Below, one piece after another: positions 42,670 through 51,657 of a DNA stretch of 64,000 nt. The notes under the pieces are model-generated. The model had not been told where the DNA came from and did not search any database. It worked only from the letters and a program-made list of their open reading frames with translations. The DNA is from an uncultured Pelagibacteraceae bacterium (lineage in GTDB: Bacteria > Pseudomonadota > Alphaproteobacteria > Pelagibacterales > Pelagibacteraceae), in assembly GCA_902536925.1 (NCBI GenBank), contig CACAZL010000003.1, positions 19,646 to 83,645 on the forward strand. Direction: 5' to 3'. Position numbers and translations under genes: made by a program. The first letter of the stretch is position 1; every line of letters starts with the position of its first letter.

Positions 42670-43860
42670 ATGCAAAATTTTAAGCTTAATGAAGAATTTT
42701 TATTAAATAATCAGGATTGGACATTCCCGACTTTTACAGCTTATGGTCCAGGAAGATTTAAAGAAATTGGAAATTTTTGTAAAAAATTTAAAATTTATAA
42801 TGCATTAATTGTTACTGATAGTGGTAGTGTAAATTTACCATTTATAAGTGATTTACAAAATTTACTTAATGACTCAAAAATCAAATCAGATATTTATTCA
42901 AATATATCGCCAAACCCCAGAGATGATGAAATAGATTCTGGATGTAAAAAATTTCGTGAAGGCAATCATGATGCAATAATTGCAATAGGCGGTGGAAGTG
43001 CAATGGATGGAGGCAAAGCAATTTCTCTTACAGTTAATAGCGGAGTACCGTTATGGGATTTTGAATTTGAAAAAGAGCCACCAAAATTAACTATGGAAAA
43101 TCCTTTTCCAAAAATAATTACTATTCCAACTACAGCAGGAACTGGTGCTGAAACAGAAGTTACAGCTATGGTTACTCATCTTGAAAAAGGAATGAAGTTT
43201 TGTTTATGGCATCCAGATGCCCGACCATGTTTAGCTTTAGTAGATCCAGAGCTAACTTTAAAATTACCAGCAAATCTTACTGCTTGGACAGGTATAGATG
43301 CAATGATACATGCAATTGAAGGTTATAGTGTTCCTATGTTTCATCCACTTTGTGATGGTTCTGCATTAGAAAGTTTAAATTTAATTTCAAAATCACTTTA
43401 TTCAGCTGTGGAAGAACCCGATAATCTTTTAGCTAGAGGAGGAATGATCATAGGATCTTATTTGGGCGGAATAGCTTTCTTAAAAGGCCTAGGTTTAGTT
43501 CATGCAATTTCGCACATGGTTGGTGCTGAATATAATACTCATCATGGATTGACTAATGCAATTATACTTCCTGCAGTCATGAAATATAATTTACCTGGAT
43601 TAGAAGAAAAAGTAAAAAGAATGTCAGAGGCCATGCAATTTGAAAACCATTCAATTGAAAGTTTTCAAGACAACTTAAATATAATTCTAGATAGATTAAA
43701 AATCCCTAAAGGATTAAATGAATTAGGAGTGCCAGAAGATTGCCAAGAGAGAATAGCAAAGAAATCAATGTTAGACCAAGCTTATGGACAAAATCCTAAA
43801 AAGGCATCATTAGACGAGGTCAAGACTTTAGTTTTAGAGAGTATTAGACAAGCAAGATAG
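42670..43860 (+). CDS. iron-containing alcohol dehydrogenase
   Basis: A 396-residue group III alcohol dehydrogenase. The NAD-binding GGGSAMDGGKAIS, TIPTTAGTGAETEVTAMV and metal-ligand regions HAIEGYSV, HAISHMVGAEYNTHHG are intact. Such enzymes interconvert alcohols with aldehydes or ketones using NAD(P). It heads a four-gene plus-strand operon with an amidase, a DMT permease and a homocysteine methyltransferase. Substrate is unknown, though a small polar alcohol from osmolyte breakdown is plausible. Confidence 0.9.
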   Translation: MQNFKLNEEFLLNNQDWTFPTFTAYGPGRFKEIGNFCKKFKIYNALIVTDSGSVNLPFISDLQNLLNDSKIKSDIYSNISPNPRDDEIDSGCKKFREGNHDAIIAIGGGSAMDGGKAISLTVNSGVPLWDFEFEKEPPKLTMENPFPKIITIPTTAGTGAETEVTAMVTHLEKGMKFCLWHPDARPCLALVDPELTLKLPANLTAWTGIDAMIHAIEGYSVPMFHPLCDGSALESLNLISKSLYSAVEEPDNLLARGGMIIGSYLGGIAFLKGLGLVHAISHMVGAEYNTHHGLTNAIILPAVMKYNLPGLEEKVKRMSEAMQFENHSIESFQDNLNIILDRLKIPKGLNELGVPEDCQERIAKKSMLDQAYGQNPKKASLDEVKTLVLESIRQAR

Positions 43861-43870
43861 GTTTAATTAA

Positions 43871-45283
43871 GTGCTTGAGAATTTTTCTGTCCATCAAATA
43901 ATTTCAAAAATTAAAGATAGGGAAATTAAAATTGCAGAGGTAATAAATTTCTATTTAGATAGAATAAAAAAATTCAACCCAAAATTAAATGCTATTATTT
44001 CACATATAGATGAAACAAAAATTACTGAAGAAGCAAAATTAAAAGATGAAAATTTTAATAGTGATAATGACAAAGATGATATTTATGGACTTCCAATTGC
44101 TGTTAAAGAATTATTTGATATTAAAAATGAGGTAACTTGTTATGGATATAAAGAGTTATTAAAAAATATCCCAAAACAGGACTCTTTATTAGTAGATAAT
44201 TATAGAAAAAACACAATTTTAATTGGTAAAACAAATCTCTCTGAATTTGCTGTTGGTTGTCATACTACTAACAGAGTTTATGGAGCAACTTCAAATGTTT
44301 ATGATCATAGTAAGTCAGCGGGAGGGTCTTCTGGTGGTGCAGCAGCAGCTGTTGCAGCAAATTTAATTCCTTTTGCAGATGGCACAGATATGATGGGATC
44401 TTGTAGAAACCCAGCAGCATTTGCAAATATTTATGGATTAAGACCAACACCTGGTGCGATTGCAGAAGATAGATTTGAAATTAAAAATTTAAAAGATTTT
44501 CCTTTAATATCTACAATTGGATGTTTTGCTAGGACTCCCAATGACATGGAATTTTTATTTAAATATATAAAAGGGAAGAATGTAAAGGATAAATTATCTT
44601 TCGATCTTGAAGTTATAAATATTAAAAAACTTTCAGATTTAAAAATTGGATGGTGCATTGATCTAAACGAACAATATAAGTATGAAGATGGAATCATCGA
44701 CTTATGTGAAAATATTTTAAAAAAATTACAGTCAAATAATTTAAATATTGAAGATTTAAAAACTGAAATTAATTCAGAAGAGTTGTGGTATTCTTGGATA
44801 ATATTAAGAGCCAAATTTTTGTATGAAAACTTTTTGTTATATAATTTAAAAAATTTAAATGAATTACCTTCCCAAGCATATTGGGAATATGAAAAAGGGA
44901 AAAGCATCAAAACAAACGATGTTTTAAAAGCAATAGAAATAAGAAATAAATATATGGATAAAATACAAAACCTATTTAAACATTACGATTTTTTAGCATT
45001 ACCATCGGCTCAACTATTTCCTTTTGAAAAGAACCTAAACAATCCAGAATTTATCAATAACAATAAAATTGACACTTATCATAGATATATGGAAGTCTAT
45101 ACATTATCAAGTTTGCTTGGTTTGCCAACTATATCTATTCCAGTTGGTTTTAATAATAAAGGGCTACCAATGGGAATGCAGATTATAGCAAATGTTAAAG
45201 AAGATAATAAACTAATTAACTTTGCCAAATCTTATGAAGAAATTTTTAACTTTTCAAAATTTAAACCAGAATTATCGGAATAA
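43871..45283 (+). CDS. amidase signature family hydrolase
   Basis: A 470-residue amidase starting with GTG at 43871. The Ser-cisSer-Lys triad is supplied by the Lys in LPIAVKELFD, the Ser of SAGGSSGGAAAAVAA and the nucleophile Ser in GTDMMGSCRNPAAF. The C-terminal PTISIPVGFNNKGLPMGMQI is typical. The family contains GatA, aryl-acylamidases and carbamoyl hydrolases. The GatA partner genes gatB and gatC are absent here, so this is more likely a catabolic amidase releasing ammonia or an amine. It lies 10 bp after the alcohol dehydrogenase and 2 bp before a DMT permease. Confidence 0.88.
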   Translation: MLENFSVHQIISKIKDREIKIAEVINFYLDRIKKFNPKLNAIISHIDETKITEEAKLKDENFNSDNDKDDIYGLPIAVKELFDIKNEVTCYGYKELLKNIPKQDSLLVDNYRKNTILIGKTNLSEFAVGCHTTNRVYGATSNVYDHSKSAGGSSGGAAAAVAANLIPFADGTDMMGSCRNPAAFANIYGLRPTPGAIAEDRFEIKNLKDFPLISTIGCFARTPNDMEFLFKYIKGKNVKDKLSFDLEVINIKKLSDLKIGWCIDLNEQYKYEDGIIDLCENILKKLQSNNLNIEDLKTEINSEELWYSWIILRAKFLYENFLLYNLKNLNELPSQAYWEYEKGKSIKTNDVLKAIEIRNKYMDKIQNLFKHYDFLALPSAQLFPFEKNLNNPEFINNNKIDTYHRYMEVYTLSSLLGLPTISIPVGFNNKGLPMGMQIIANVKEDNKLINFAKSYEEIFNFSKFKPELSE

Positions 45284-45285
45284 TA

Positions 45286-46188
45286 ATGACCAGACACCCT
45301 CATCATTTTAAAATTTCATTTGCATTAGCTATTGCTGCTGGTTCATGGGGAATTTATTGGTTACCTCAAAGAATATTAGAAGATGGAGGTTTGACTGGTG
45401 GCTGGGGAACAATATCCCAAATGGCGGTTGGAATATTAATATTATCACCAGTCGCAATTTGGAGAGTTATAAAAGGAAAGTCTATTGGATTGGAATTTCC
45501 TCTGACTGGTTTTTTTGTTGGAAGTGGATTTGTTTGTTATGCTCTTAGCTTTCTTCTTACTGATGTAGTTAAAGCATTAATCATGTTTTACATGATACCT
45601 GTTTGGACAACAATATTTGAAATTATATTTTTAAAAAAGAAATTTGGTTGGAAGAGGGTAATCACATTAGGTTTGGCACTAGGAGGTTTATGGATTGTAT
45701 TCAGTCAAGAAAATATAATTCCATTACCTCAAAATGCAGGGGATTGGTTGGCTCTTGCTGGAGGTGCACTATTTGGTGCTGGTTTAATTAGAATGGAAAT
45801 AATTAAAACAGATGGAGTCTTTCCAATTATATTCACATTCTTTTTTTATGGAGGTTTAGCCAGTATACCTATTGGGTTATTCTTAGTAGATTATTTAGGA
45901 CCAGTTCCATCAGTGGAGGTTATCATGTCAATGTCCACTTTTTTATTACTTATTTCGATATTTTATTTTATTCCTACAGGAGTAATAATCTTTTGGGCTC
46001 CAAGCAAACTAGGAGCCGGCTTATCATCTATTTTATTTTTAGCTGAAATAATTGTTGGTGTTGTTAGTGCTAGTATTTTAACAAATGAACCTTTTGGTTG
46101 GAGAGAAACAATAGGTAGTATTCTAATAATTCTTGGCGGTGTAATTGAAGTTGTATATGTTCCAAAGTCAGAGAAGAAATTAGCATAA
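45286..46188 (+). CDS. EamA/DMT-family permease
   Basis: A 300-residue membrane protein with about ten hydrophobic segments. AIAAGSWGIYWLPQRILEDGG begins the first EamA repeat and AGDWLALAGGALFGAGLIRME the second. It overlaps the homocysteine methyltransferase start by 1 nt and is 2 bp from the amidase, so it may import the amide or export a product of that pathway. The substrate is unknown. Confidence 0.85.
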   Translation: MTRHPHHFKISFALAIAAGSWGIYWLPQRILEDGGLTGGWGTISQMAVGILILSPVAIWRVIKGKSIGLEFPLTGFFVGSGFVCYALSFLLTDVVKALIMFYMIPVWTTIFEIIFLKKKFGWKRVITLGLALGGLWIVFSQENIIPLPQNAGDWLALAGGALFGAGLIRMEIIKTDGVFPIIFTFFFYGGLASIPIGLFLVDYLGPVPSVEVIMSMSTFLLLISIFYFIPTGVIIFWAPSKLGAGLSSILFLAEIIVGVVSASILTNEPFGWRETIGSILIILGGVIEVVYVPKSEKKLA

Positions 46189-47171
46189 TGGATATTAATG
46201 AATTATTGAAATCAAAAAAAAAAGTCTTCTTAGATGGTGGAACAGGTTCAGAAATTCAGAGACTTGGTGGAAAAATGGGACCAGCTTTTTCTGGTTTAGC
46301 AAATGTTTTCTCACCAGAAATAGTAATCAAAGTACACGAAAGTCATATAATGGCTGGATGTGATATGATAACAACCAATACTTTTGGAACTGCAAGACAT
46401 TGTCTTGAGCCTTCAAATTTAGGAGATAAGACTATAAAAATTAACATTGATACAGTTAAGTTAGCAAGACAAGCAGTCAAAAATTCTGGAAAAAAAATTA
46501 AAATTGCTGGAAGTATGTCAACATATTTAGCTTTGGCTGAAAATGAATTTAGACCTGACACAAAATTTGTACCATCATTTGCAAAAGAAGAAAAAAATTA
46601 TAAAGAACAAGCGAAGGTATTAAAAGAAGAGGGAGTCGAAGTGCTTATTCTTGAAATGCTTTTAGATATTGACCATGCTAAAATTTTGCTTAATGCAGCT
46701 TTGGAAACAAGTTTACCTGTCTGGGTTGGATTAAGTTGCTGCATAAGTAAGTTTGATGAAACCGTAGTAGGTAGAAATTTTAGAGCTGAAAAAGAAAGAT
46801 CTATTATATATGACCCTTTAAAATATCCTGATGAGCCAAAATTCCTTCCTGAAGATAAAATTATAAATTTTGCTGAAATAATTAATTCACTCAAATCTAT
46901 CGGTGGAGATGTTTATGGCATTATGCATAGTTGGTTTATTGATACAAAAGAGGGAATGAAAGTTTTAAAATCAAATTGGAATGGGCCAATTATGTTCTAT
47001 CCAGAAATTCATAAATTTGACACCAGTACTATGCAAGCATTAATAACTGAAAATGAAATTGAATTTGTTGATAAGTGTTCTGAGCTAATAGACGATCAGG
47101 TAAAAATTATTGGGGGGTGTTGTGGCGTCACAGATAAACATTTAAAATCATTAATAACTAAATTTTCTTAA
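46188..47171 (+). CDS. homocysteine S-methyltransferase family protein (BHMT/MmuM-like)
   Basis: A 327-residue TIM-barrel methyltransferase of the homocysteine S-methyltransferase family. FLDGGTGSEIQRLGG is the N-terminal motif. Zinc Cys ligands are in WVGLSCCIS and the C-terminal GGCCGV. It transfers a methyl group to homocysteine; betaine, S-methylmethionine and DMSP-related donors are all used by family members. The size is nearer MmuM than the ~400-residue animal BHMT. A paralogue is encoded at 48815-49726. It ends only 1 bp from the convergent serine hydrolase gene. Confidence 0.8.
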   Translation: MDINELLKSKKKVFLDGGTGSEIQRLGGKMGPAFSGLANVFSPEIVIKVHESHIMAGCDMITTNTFGTARHCLEPSNLGDKTIKINIDTVKLARQAVKNSGKKIKIAGSMSTYLALAENEFRPDTKFVPSFAKEEKNYKEQAKVLKEEGVEVLILEMLLDIDHAKILLNAALETSLPVWVGLSCCISKFDETVVGRNFRAEKERSIIYDPLKYPDEPKFLPEDKIINFAEIINSLKSIGGDVYGIMHSWFIDTKEGMKVLKSNWNGPIMFYPEIHKFDTSTMQALITENEIEFVDKCSELIDDQVKIIGGCCGVTDKHLKSLITKFS

Positions 47172-47172
47172 T

Positions 47173-48330
47173 TTAGTAATCTTTACTAATTATTTGGTCT
47201 ATCATATTTACCATATCTTTTTTATATTTTTCATTTGTTGCAGATTTAGTCTCTAAGACTGAAAAAAAAGCAGCAACAACTTTTGTTTTCAAATTTATTC
47301 CTAAAAATTGGCCCCCATACCCAGAGTGACCAATCCAGTTACCGCATTTCATTAAAGAATTAACATAACAGACAAATTTATCTTTAGATAATTGAATGTA
47401 TTTGGGTCCCTCACTATTAATAGTTTTACTCAAAAAAGTTTTAGAACCAATATTTTTTCCATTTATACCTTTTCCAAACCTAGAAAAAAGTAAACCCATT
47501 CTTAAAAAATCTCTTGTAATTAAACTTCCGCCTCCAGACATCCACGGTGTTCCAAATCTATCTGTTCCTATATACAATCCTTCTTCAAATCCTGTTGCTT
47601 CAACTGTTTCCAACAACCATTGTCTTAAACTTTTTTTACTTACTTTTTCTACAATTAACCCAATAACATCGGTATTAGCTGATTTATAATGCGCCAGATC
47701 GGTATAATTTTTTAAATCTCTGCTTTTTAAAGATTTAATTGAATTTAAATATTGTTCCTGGCTTTGAATGTTTTTACCTTTAATAGGCAATCTCCATCCT
47801 CCCACAGGCTCATGTAAAAATGAAGACGAATAAGCTTTTGTATAATCTTCGCTATATAGATTTACAATGTTCATGTCTAAAACGTCTTTTACTTTTGCAT
47901 TTGCATAACCACTGCCAATTTTTGGCAAGTAAAATGAAATTTTCTTATTTAAGTTTATTAGTTTTCTGTCTATCAGCTCTCCCACAAATAAATGTATAAA
48001 CATTTTTGTAATTGACATAATTGTTTGTGGCTGATTTGTAGAAAAGTCCTTTGCATACTGCTCGAATAAAATATCCTGATCTTTACCAACTATTAAAGAG
48101 CAAAAAGCTTTATTTTTAGTTACCTTTTTTACAGAAGATAATTTACCAATTTTCTTATTAATTTTTTTTTTTAATTTTAAAACAAAATCTGATCTAAGGT
48201 ATATTCCATATCTATTAATTTTATATAAATTTCTAAAACCCAACCTCCTTTTATTTGGGAGATTCCATTGAGCTTTATTATCTTTTCTTGTAACTAATTC
48301 TGGATTTTTTTCTGAAATAATTTTTTTCAA
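47173..48330 (-). CDS. beta-lactamase-fold serine hydrolase
   Basis: A 385-residue class C beta-lactamase/esterase-like protein. The SxxK motif is in MSITKMFIHLF, a YKSAN stretch sits in the Y-x-N position and HSGYGGQ in the KTG/HxG position. No signal peptide is evident, so it is probably a cytoplasmic amidase, esterase or aminoacylase. The start is TTG at 48330, 11 bp after the MsrA stop; no ATG lies near. The very basic N-terminal 100 residues are unlike common family members. Confidence 0.75.
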   Translation of the reverse strand: MKKIISEKNPELVTRKDNKAQWNLPNKRRLGFRNLYKINRYGIYLRSDFVLKLKKKINKKIGKLSSVKKVTKNKAFCSLIVGKDQDILFEQYAKDFSTNQPQTIMSITKMFIHLFVGELIDRKLINLNKKISFYLPKIGSGYANAKVKDVLDMNIVNLYSEDYTKAYSSSFLHEPVGGWRLPIKGKNIQSQEQYLNSIKSLKSRDLKNYTDLAHYKSANTDVIGLIVEKVSKKSLRQWLLETVEATGFEEGLYIGTDRFGTPWMSGGGSLITRDFLRMGLLFSRFGKGINGKNIGSKTFLSKTINSEGPKYIQLSKDKFVCYVNSLMKCGNWIGHSGYGGQFLGINLKTKVVAAFFSVLETKSATNEKYKKDMVNMIDQIISKDY

Positions 48331-48341
48331 ATTAGTATTTT

Positions 48342-48797
48342 TTATCCAAACTTAAGAGATTTATTTTTCTCGTAATTTTGATGATAGCCTTCTGCTTTAC
48401 AATAGTTTTTTTCTTTGGAAATCTTTGTAGTAACTTTTCCATCTAATTTCTCATTCATTTCTTTTAAAATTTTCTCTGCTGTATTTTTTTCATTATCATT
48501 ATTATAAAATATCTCAGACCGATATTGAATTCCTACATAAGTTCCTTGTCTATTTTTTTGAGTTGAGTCATGGAGTTTAAAAAATAATCTGACCATATCT
48601 TCATAGCTTAAAATATTTTCATCATATTGAACTTTAACTACTTCTATGTGACCTGTATCCCCACCACAAACTGCTTTGTAAGTAACATTAGGATCATCAC
48701 CTCCGCAGTAACCACATTCTGTAGATAATATTCCTTTTATACCATCGTATTTAGTTTCGTCCCAAAAACAACCAATACCACCAATAAAAGTTTTCAT
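48342..48797 (-). CDS. msrA: peptide methionine-S-sulfoxide reductase
   Basis: A 151-residue MsrA. The catalytic Cys is in GGIGCFWDETKY, a variant of the usual GCFWC/GCFWG motif, and GYCGGDDPNVTYKAVCGGDTGH and QYRSEIFY are family signatures. It reduces methionine-S-sulfoxide, complementing MsrB at 10110-10481. It sits in a minus-strand operon between a homocysteine methyltransferase and a serine hydrolase, a link to methionine metabolism. Confidence 0.93.
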   Translation of the reverse strand: MKTFIGGIGCFWDETKYDGIKGILSTECGYCGGDDPNVTYKAVCGGDTGHIEVVKVQYDENILSYEDMVRLFFKLHDSTQKNRQGTYVGIQYRSEIFYNNDNEKNTAEKILKEMNEKLDGKVTTKISKEKNYCKAEGYHQNYEKNKSLKFG

Positions 48798-48814
48798 AAT
48801 TTTACAATATATTA

Positions 48815-49726
48815 TTACTTCAAAATTGAAACAGCTTTTATCTCTTCAACTCCTATACCACAACAACCACCAACAATTTTTACACCTTTGCTGACCCATT
48901 TTTTTGCAACTTCCAAATAATCATTGGGTGAAAAATTATCTACAAACTTCCAATTTGGTTTTTCGTAATAGCCTTTATTAGGGTAAGCACCAATAACTCC
49001 ATTATAATTTTTTAATGCAGTATCTAAAGCTGCACTCGTTGTTTTAATATCTGAGTGAGCAATTAAAATTGGCCCCTTATGTAATTTACTAAAATTTTTC
49101 AACGATACTTCTAAATCCTCGTAAATTTCAGTTTTATTCTTCACATCATCATAACCAAGTGTAATATTTTTTGTATTCTGATCTATTACACAGGAGATAG
49201 AAAGCCAAACAGGTAACTTTATATTTGAAGAACACTCAAGCATAGTCTCCACGATTTCTGCTTGAGATGTCATTGCTTCTAAAATTATTAAATCAACACC
49301 CTCATTTGATAAAATTTTAATATGTTCATTAAAACATGGCTTCATGTTCTTTGTTCCAAGTTTAAGAAAACTTCCATAACTCGAAACACTTCCTGCTAAA
49401 CAGATGTTCTTTTTTGAATTATTAATTGCTTGTTTTGCAATTTGAACTGCTTGTTTATTAAATAATTCAATTGAGTCTTCATATCCGTGTTTTTTAAGAG
49501 AAATTGGAGTTGTAGCATAAGTATTTGTTGTAATAACATCAGCACCTGCATCAATATAATTTTCATGAACTTCTTTTAGAAATTCTGGGCTATCTACCGA
49601 ACATTTTCCACACCAGAGGTTTTGATCCATTTTAGCTCCTTTTTTTTCAAGCTCAGCACCTATACCTCCATCAAGTAAAATAATTTTTCCTTCATTGATT
49701 TTTTCTTGAATTAAATTGTAAGACAT
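48815..49726 (-). CDS. homocysteine S-methyltransferase family protein, second paralogue
   Basis: A 303-residue paralogue of the protein at 46188-47171, with LLDGGIGAELEKKG at the N-terminus and zinc Cys ligands in LSISCVID and GGCCGI. The ATG at 49726 is preferred because it overlaps the VOC gene stop by 1 nt (TAATG), the usual coupling in this genome; an in-frame ATG seven codons earlier lies inside that gene. The donor is unknown (betaine, S-methylmethionine or another sulfonium). It is followed 17 bp later by msrA. Confidence 0.8.
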   Translation of the reverse strand: MSYNLIQEKINEGKIILLDGGIGAELEKKGAKMDQNLWCGKCSVDSPEFLKEVHENYIDAGADVITTNTYATTPISLKKHGYEDSIELFNKQAVQIAKQAINNSKKNICLAGSVSSYGSFLKLGTKNMKPCFNEHIKILSNEGVDLIILEAMTSQAEIVETMLECSSNIKLPVWLSISCVIDQNTKNITLGYDDVKNKTEIYEDLEVSLKNFSKLHKGPILIAHSDIKTTSAALDTALKNYNGVIGAYPNKGYYEKPNWKFVDNFSPNDYLEVAKKWVSKGVKIVGGCCGIGVEEIKAVSILK

Positions 49727-50106
49727 TAATTGTTTGTGAATGCACAAATTTTATTATTATCAAGATCTCGAATATAAGAATAGTAAACTCCAGAACCTTC
49801 TGGTCTTTCACCTCCAGCTCCTTCACTTTTTCCACCTGCCTTAAGTCCAATCTCATGAAACTTATCAACTATATCTCTAGATGATGTAATAAATGAAACT
49901 TGCGTTCCATTTCCATTAGTTGCCTCTTTCATATTGACAGGTTTGGTCACATAAAACTCTATAGTTCCATCGCCATTTTTTTCTGTGTAACCAGCGCAAA
50001 CTTCATCTTTATAATTTCTTTCTAGATTTAAAACTTTTAAGACTTCATCATAAAAAATTATTGCTTTTTCTAAGTTATTGGTTCCTACCATTACATAACC
50101 AAGCAT
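49726..50106 (-). CDS. VOC/glyoxalase-family protein
   Basis: A 126-residue vicinal-oxygen-chelate protein. MLGYVMVGTNNLEKAIIFYDEVL is the standard first beta-alpha-beta unit, and the C-terminal GVYYSYIRDLDNNKICAF carries the last strand. Members include glyoxalase-like and resistance proteins; no function can be assigned. It is coupled to the aldehyde dehydrogenase upstream (1 bp) and the methyltransferase downstream (1-nt overlap). Confidence 0.85.
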   Translation of the reverse strand: MLGYVMVGTNNLEKAIIFYDEVLKVLNLERNYKDEVCAGYTEKNGDGTIEFYVTKPVNMKEATNGNGTQVSFITSSRDIVDKFHEIGLKAGGKSEGAGGERPEGSGVYYSYIRDLDNNKICAFTNN

Positions 50107-50107
50107 T

Positions 50108-51541
50108 TTAATTTTTCCATTCAGTAATAGTTTTTACCTCTAGATATTCATGCAATCCCCAGGTTCCACCTTCACGTCCATTTCCAGATTGTCTATACCC
50201 ACCAAAAGGAGTCCCAGAGTCAGCTGCTTTATGATTTACATACACAATTCCGGACCTTAATTTTTTTGAGACTCTTTTTGCCTTTTCATTATCCTCTGTT
50301 TGTAAATAGTTTCCTAATCCATATTCTGTATCATTTGTAATTTGGATAGCTTCCTCTTCATTTTCAAAAGGAATAATCGACAATACTGGTCCAAATATTT
50401 CCTCTTTAGCAATTCTCATATTATTATTAACATCAGTGAATACTGTTGGTTTAATAAAATAACCTTTCTTTAGATCTTCAGGTTTGTCAGGACCACCTGC
50501 TACTAAAGTAGCACCTTCTTCAATTCCACTATTTATTAAACTTTGAATTTTATCAAATTGAGTTTTTGAAATTACAGGCCCAATATGGTCACCAGCTTTT
50601 GAAGCAAGATCAACTTTAATTTTATTTGCTTCATCTGCAGCTTCTTCAACAGCTCTTTTATAAATTGATTTTTCAACAAGCATTCTAGTTGGGGCATCAC
50701 AGGATTGACCTGAATTACTCATTACGTTTCTAATACCATCTCTGACTGCATCAGGATATGCATCAGCAAAAACAATATTTCCACCTTTACCACCAAGTTC
50801 AAGACAAACTCTTTTTATAGTTTCAGCAGCATTCTTTGTAATTAATTTTCCAGCTCTAGTAGATCCTGTAAATGAGACCATATCAACATCAGGATGTCCT
50901 GACAGGTCAGTTCCAACACCAGGCCCATCACCATTTACCAAATTAAATACTCCAGCTGGAAATCCAGCCTCATCTATCATCTCTGCAAATAGCATTCCTG
51001 ACAATGGTGCAATTTCAGATGGTTTAAGTACCATTGTACACCCAGTAGCAAAAGCTGGAATTACTTTTAAAGCAATTTGATTTATAGGCCAATTCCAAGG
51101 TGTAATTAATCCACAAACTCCAATTGGCTCGTATAAAATATGATTAGTAGATCCTTTATCAAAACCTGGTTCGAATTCGAATTCTTTTAATCTTTTTATA
51201 AAGTCTTCGATATGACCTGCGCCAGAAGATGTTTGATTAGCTGAACACCAATCTTTAGGACAACCAAGCTCTGTAGTAATAGCATCAGTCATATCATCCC
51301 ATCTAGAATTATAAATTTTTAATAATTTTTCTAATAAATTTAACCTTTCTTCTTTTGAAGTTTCTTTCCAAGTCTCAAATGCAGATTTTGCTGCTTTGAC
51401 TGCAGCATTTGTATCATCAGAACTTCCAAGACTTATAATAGCACAAACTTCTTCTGTTGATGGATTAATAACTTCACATTCATTCTTGTTTACTGGCTCA
51501 ACCCATTTGCCATTGATATAAAATTTTTTTTTATCGAGCAT
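50108..51541 (-). CDS. NAD(P)-dependent aldehyde dehydrogenase
   Basis: A 477-residue ALDH. PWNWPINQIALKVIPA, VSFTGSTRAGK, the catalytic Glu in LELGGKGGNI and the nucleophilic Cys in SNSGQSCDAPTRM (expected xGQxC motif) are all present. The C-terminal FGGYRQSGNGREGG is typical. It opens a five-gene minus-strand operon and is divergent from the EutA/DoeA genes. It could serve as DoeC (aspartate-semialdehyde dehydrogenase of ectoine breakdown) or act on betaine aldehyde or another aldehyde; the sequence does not decide. Confidence 0.9.
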   Translation of the reverse strand: MLDKKKFYINGKWVEPVNKNECEVINPSTEEVCAIISLGSSDDTNAAVKAAKSAFETWKETSKEERLNLLEKLLKIYNSRWDDMTDAITTELGCPKDWCSANQTSSGAGHIEDFIKRLKEFEFEPGFDKGSTNHILYEPIGVCGLITPWNWPINQIALKVIPAFATGCTMVLKPSEIAPLSGMLFAEMIDEAGFPAGVFNLVNGDGPGVGTDLSGHPDVDMVSFTGSTRAGKLITKNAAETIKRVCLELGGKGGNIVFADAYPDAVRDGIRNVMSNSGQSCDAPTRMLVEKSIYKRAVEEAADEANKIKVDLASKAGDHIGPVISKTQFDKIQSLINSGIEEGATLVAGGPDKPEDLKKGYFIKPTVFTDVNNNMRIAKEEIFGPVLSIIPFENEEEAIQITNDTEYGLGNYLQTEDNEKAKRVSKKLRSGIVYVNHKAADSGTPFGGYRQSGNGREGGTWGLHEYLEVKTITEWKN

Positions 51542-51645
51542 TTATATTTCAAAATTAATTTTTCTTATTATACGTTTATTTACTATAACCATTCAAGAAA
51601 TTAGATACAGTTTTTAAATTTTAATGATTAATCAATATGTGGTGG

Positions 51646-51651
51646 TATATT
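51646..51651 (+). promoter_or_regulatory. -10 box (TATATT) 6 nt before the eutA-like start
   Basis: TATATT ends 6 nt before the ATG at 51658, placing the predicted transcription start on the A of the ATG. This favours a leaderless message and the 51658 start over an in-frame ATG at 51637. A 10-bp palindrome (TGATTAATCA, 51625-51634) lies just upstream. Confidence 0.45.
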
Positions 51652-51657
51652 GTATTT

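Noticed and set aside
44268..44910. Antisense open frames across the amidase gene
   Set aside because: They run opposite to a clear amidase with intact catalytic motifs and show low-complexity Leu/Phe/Ser composition.
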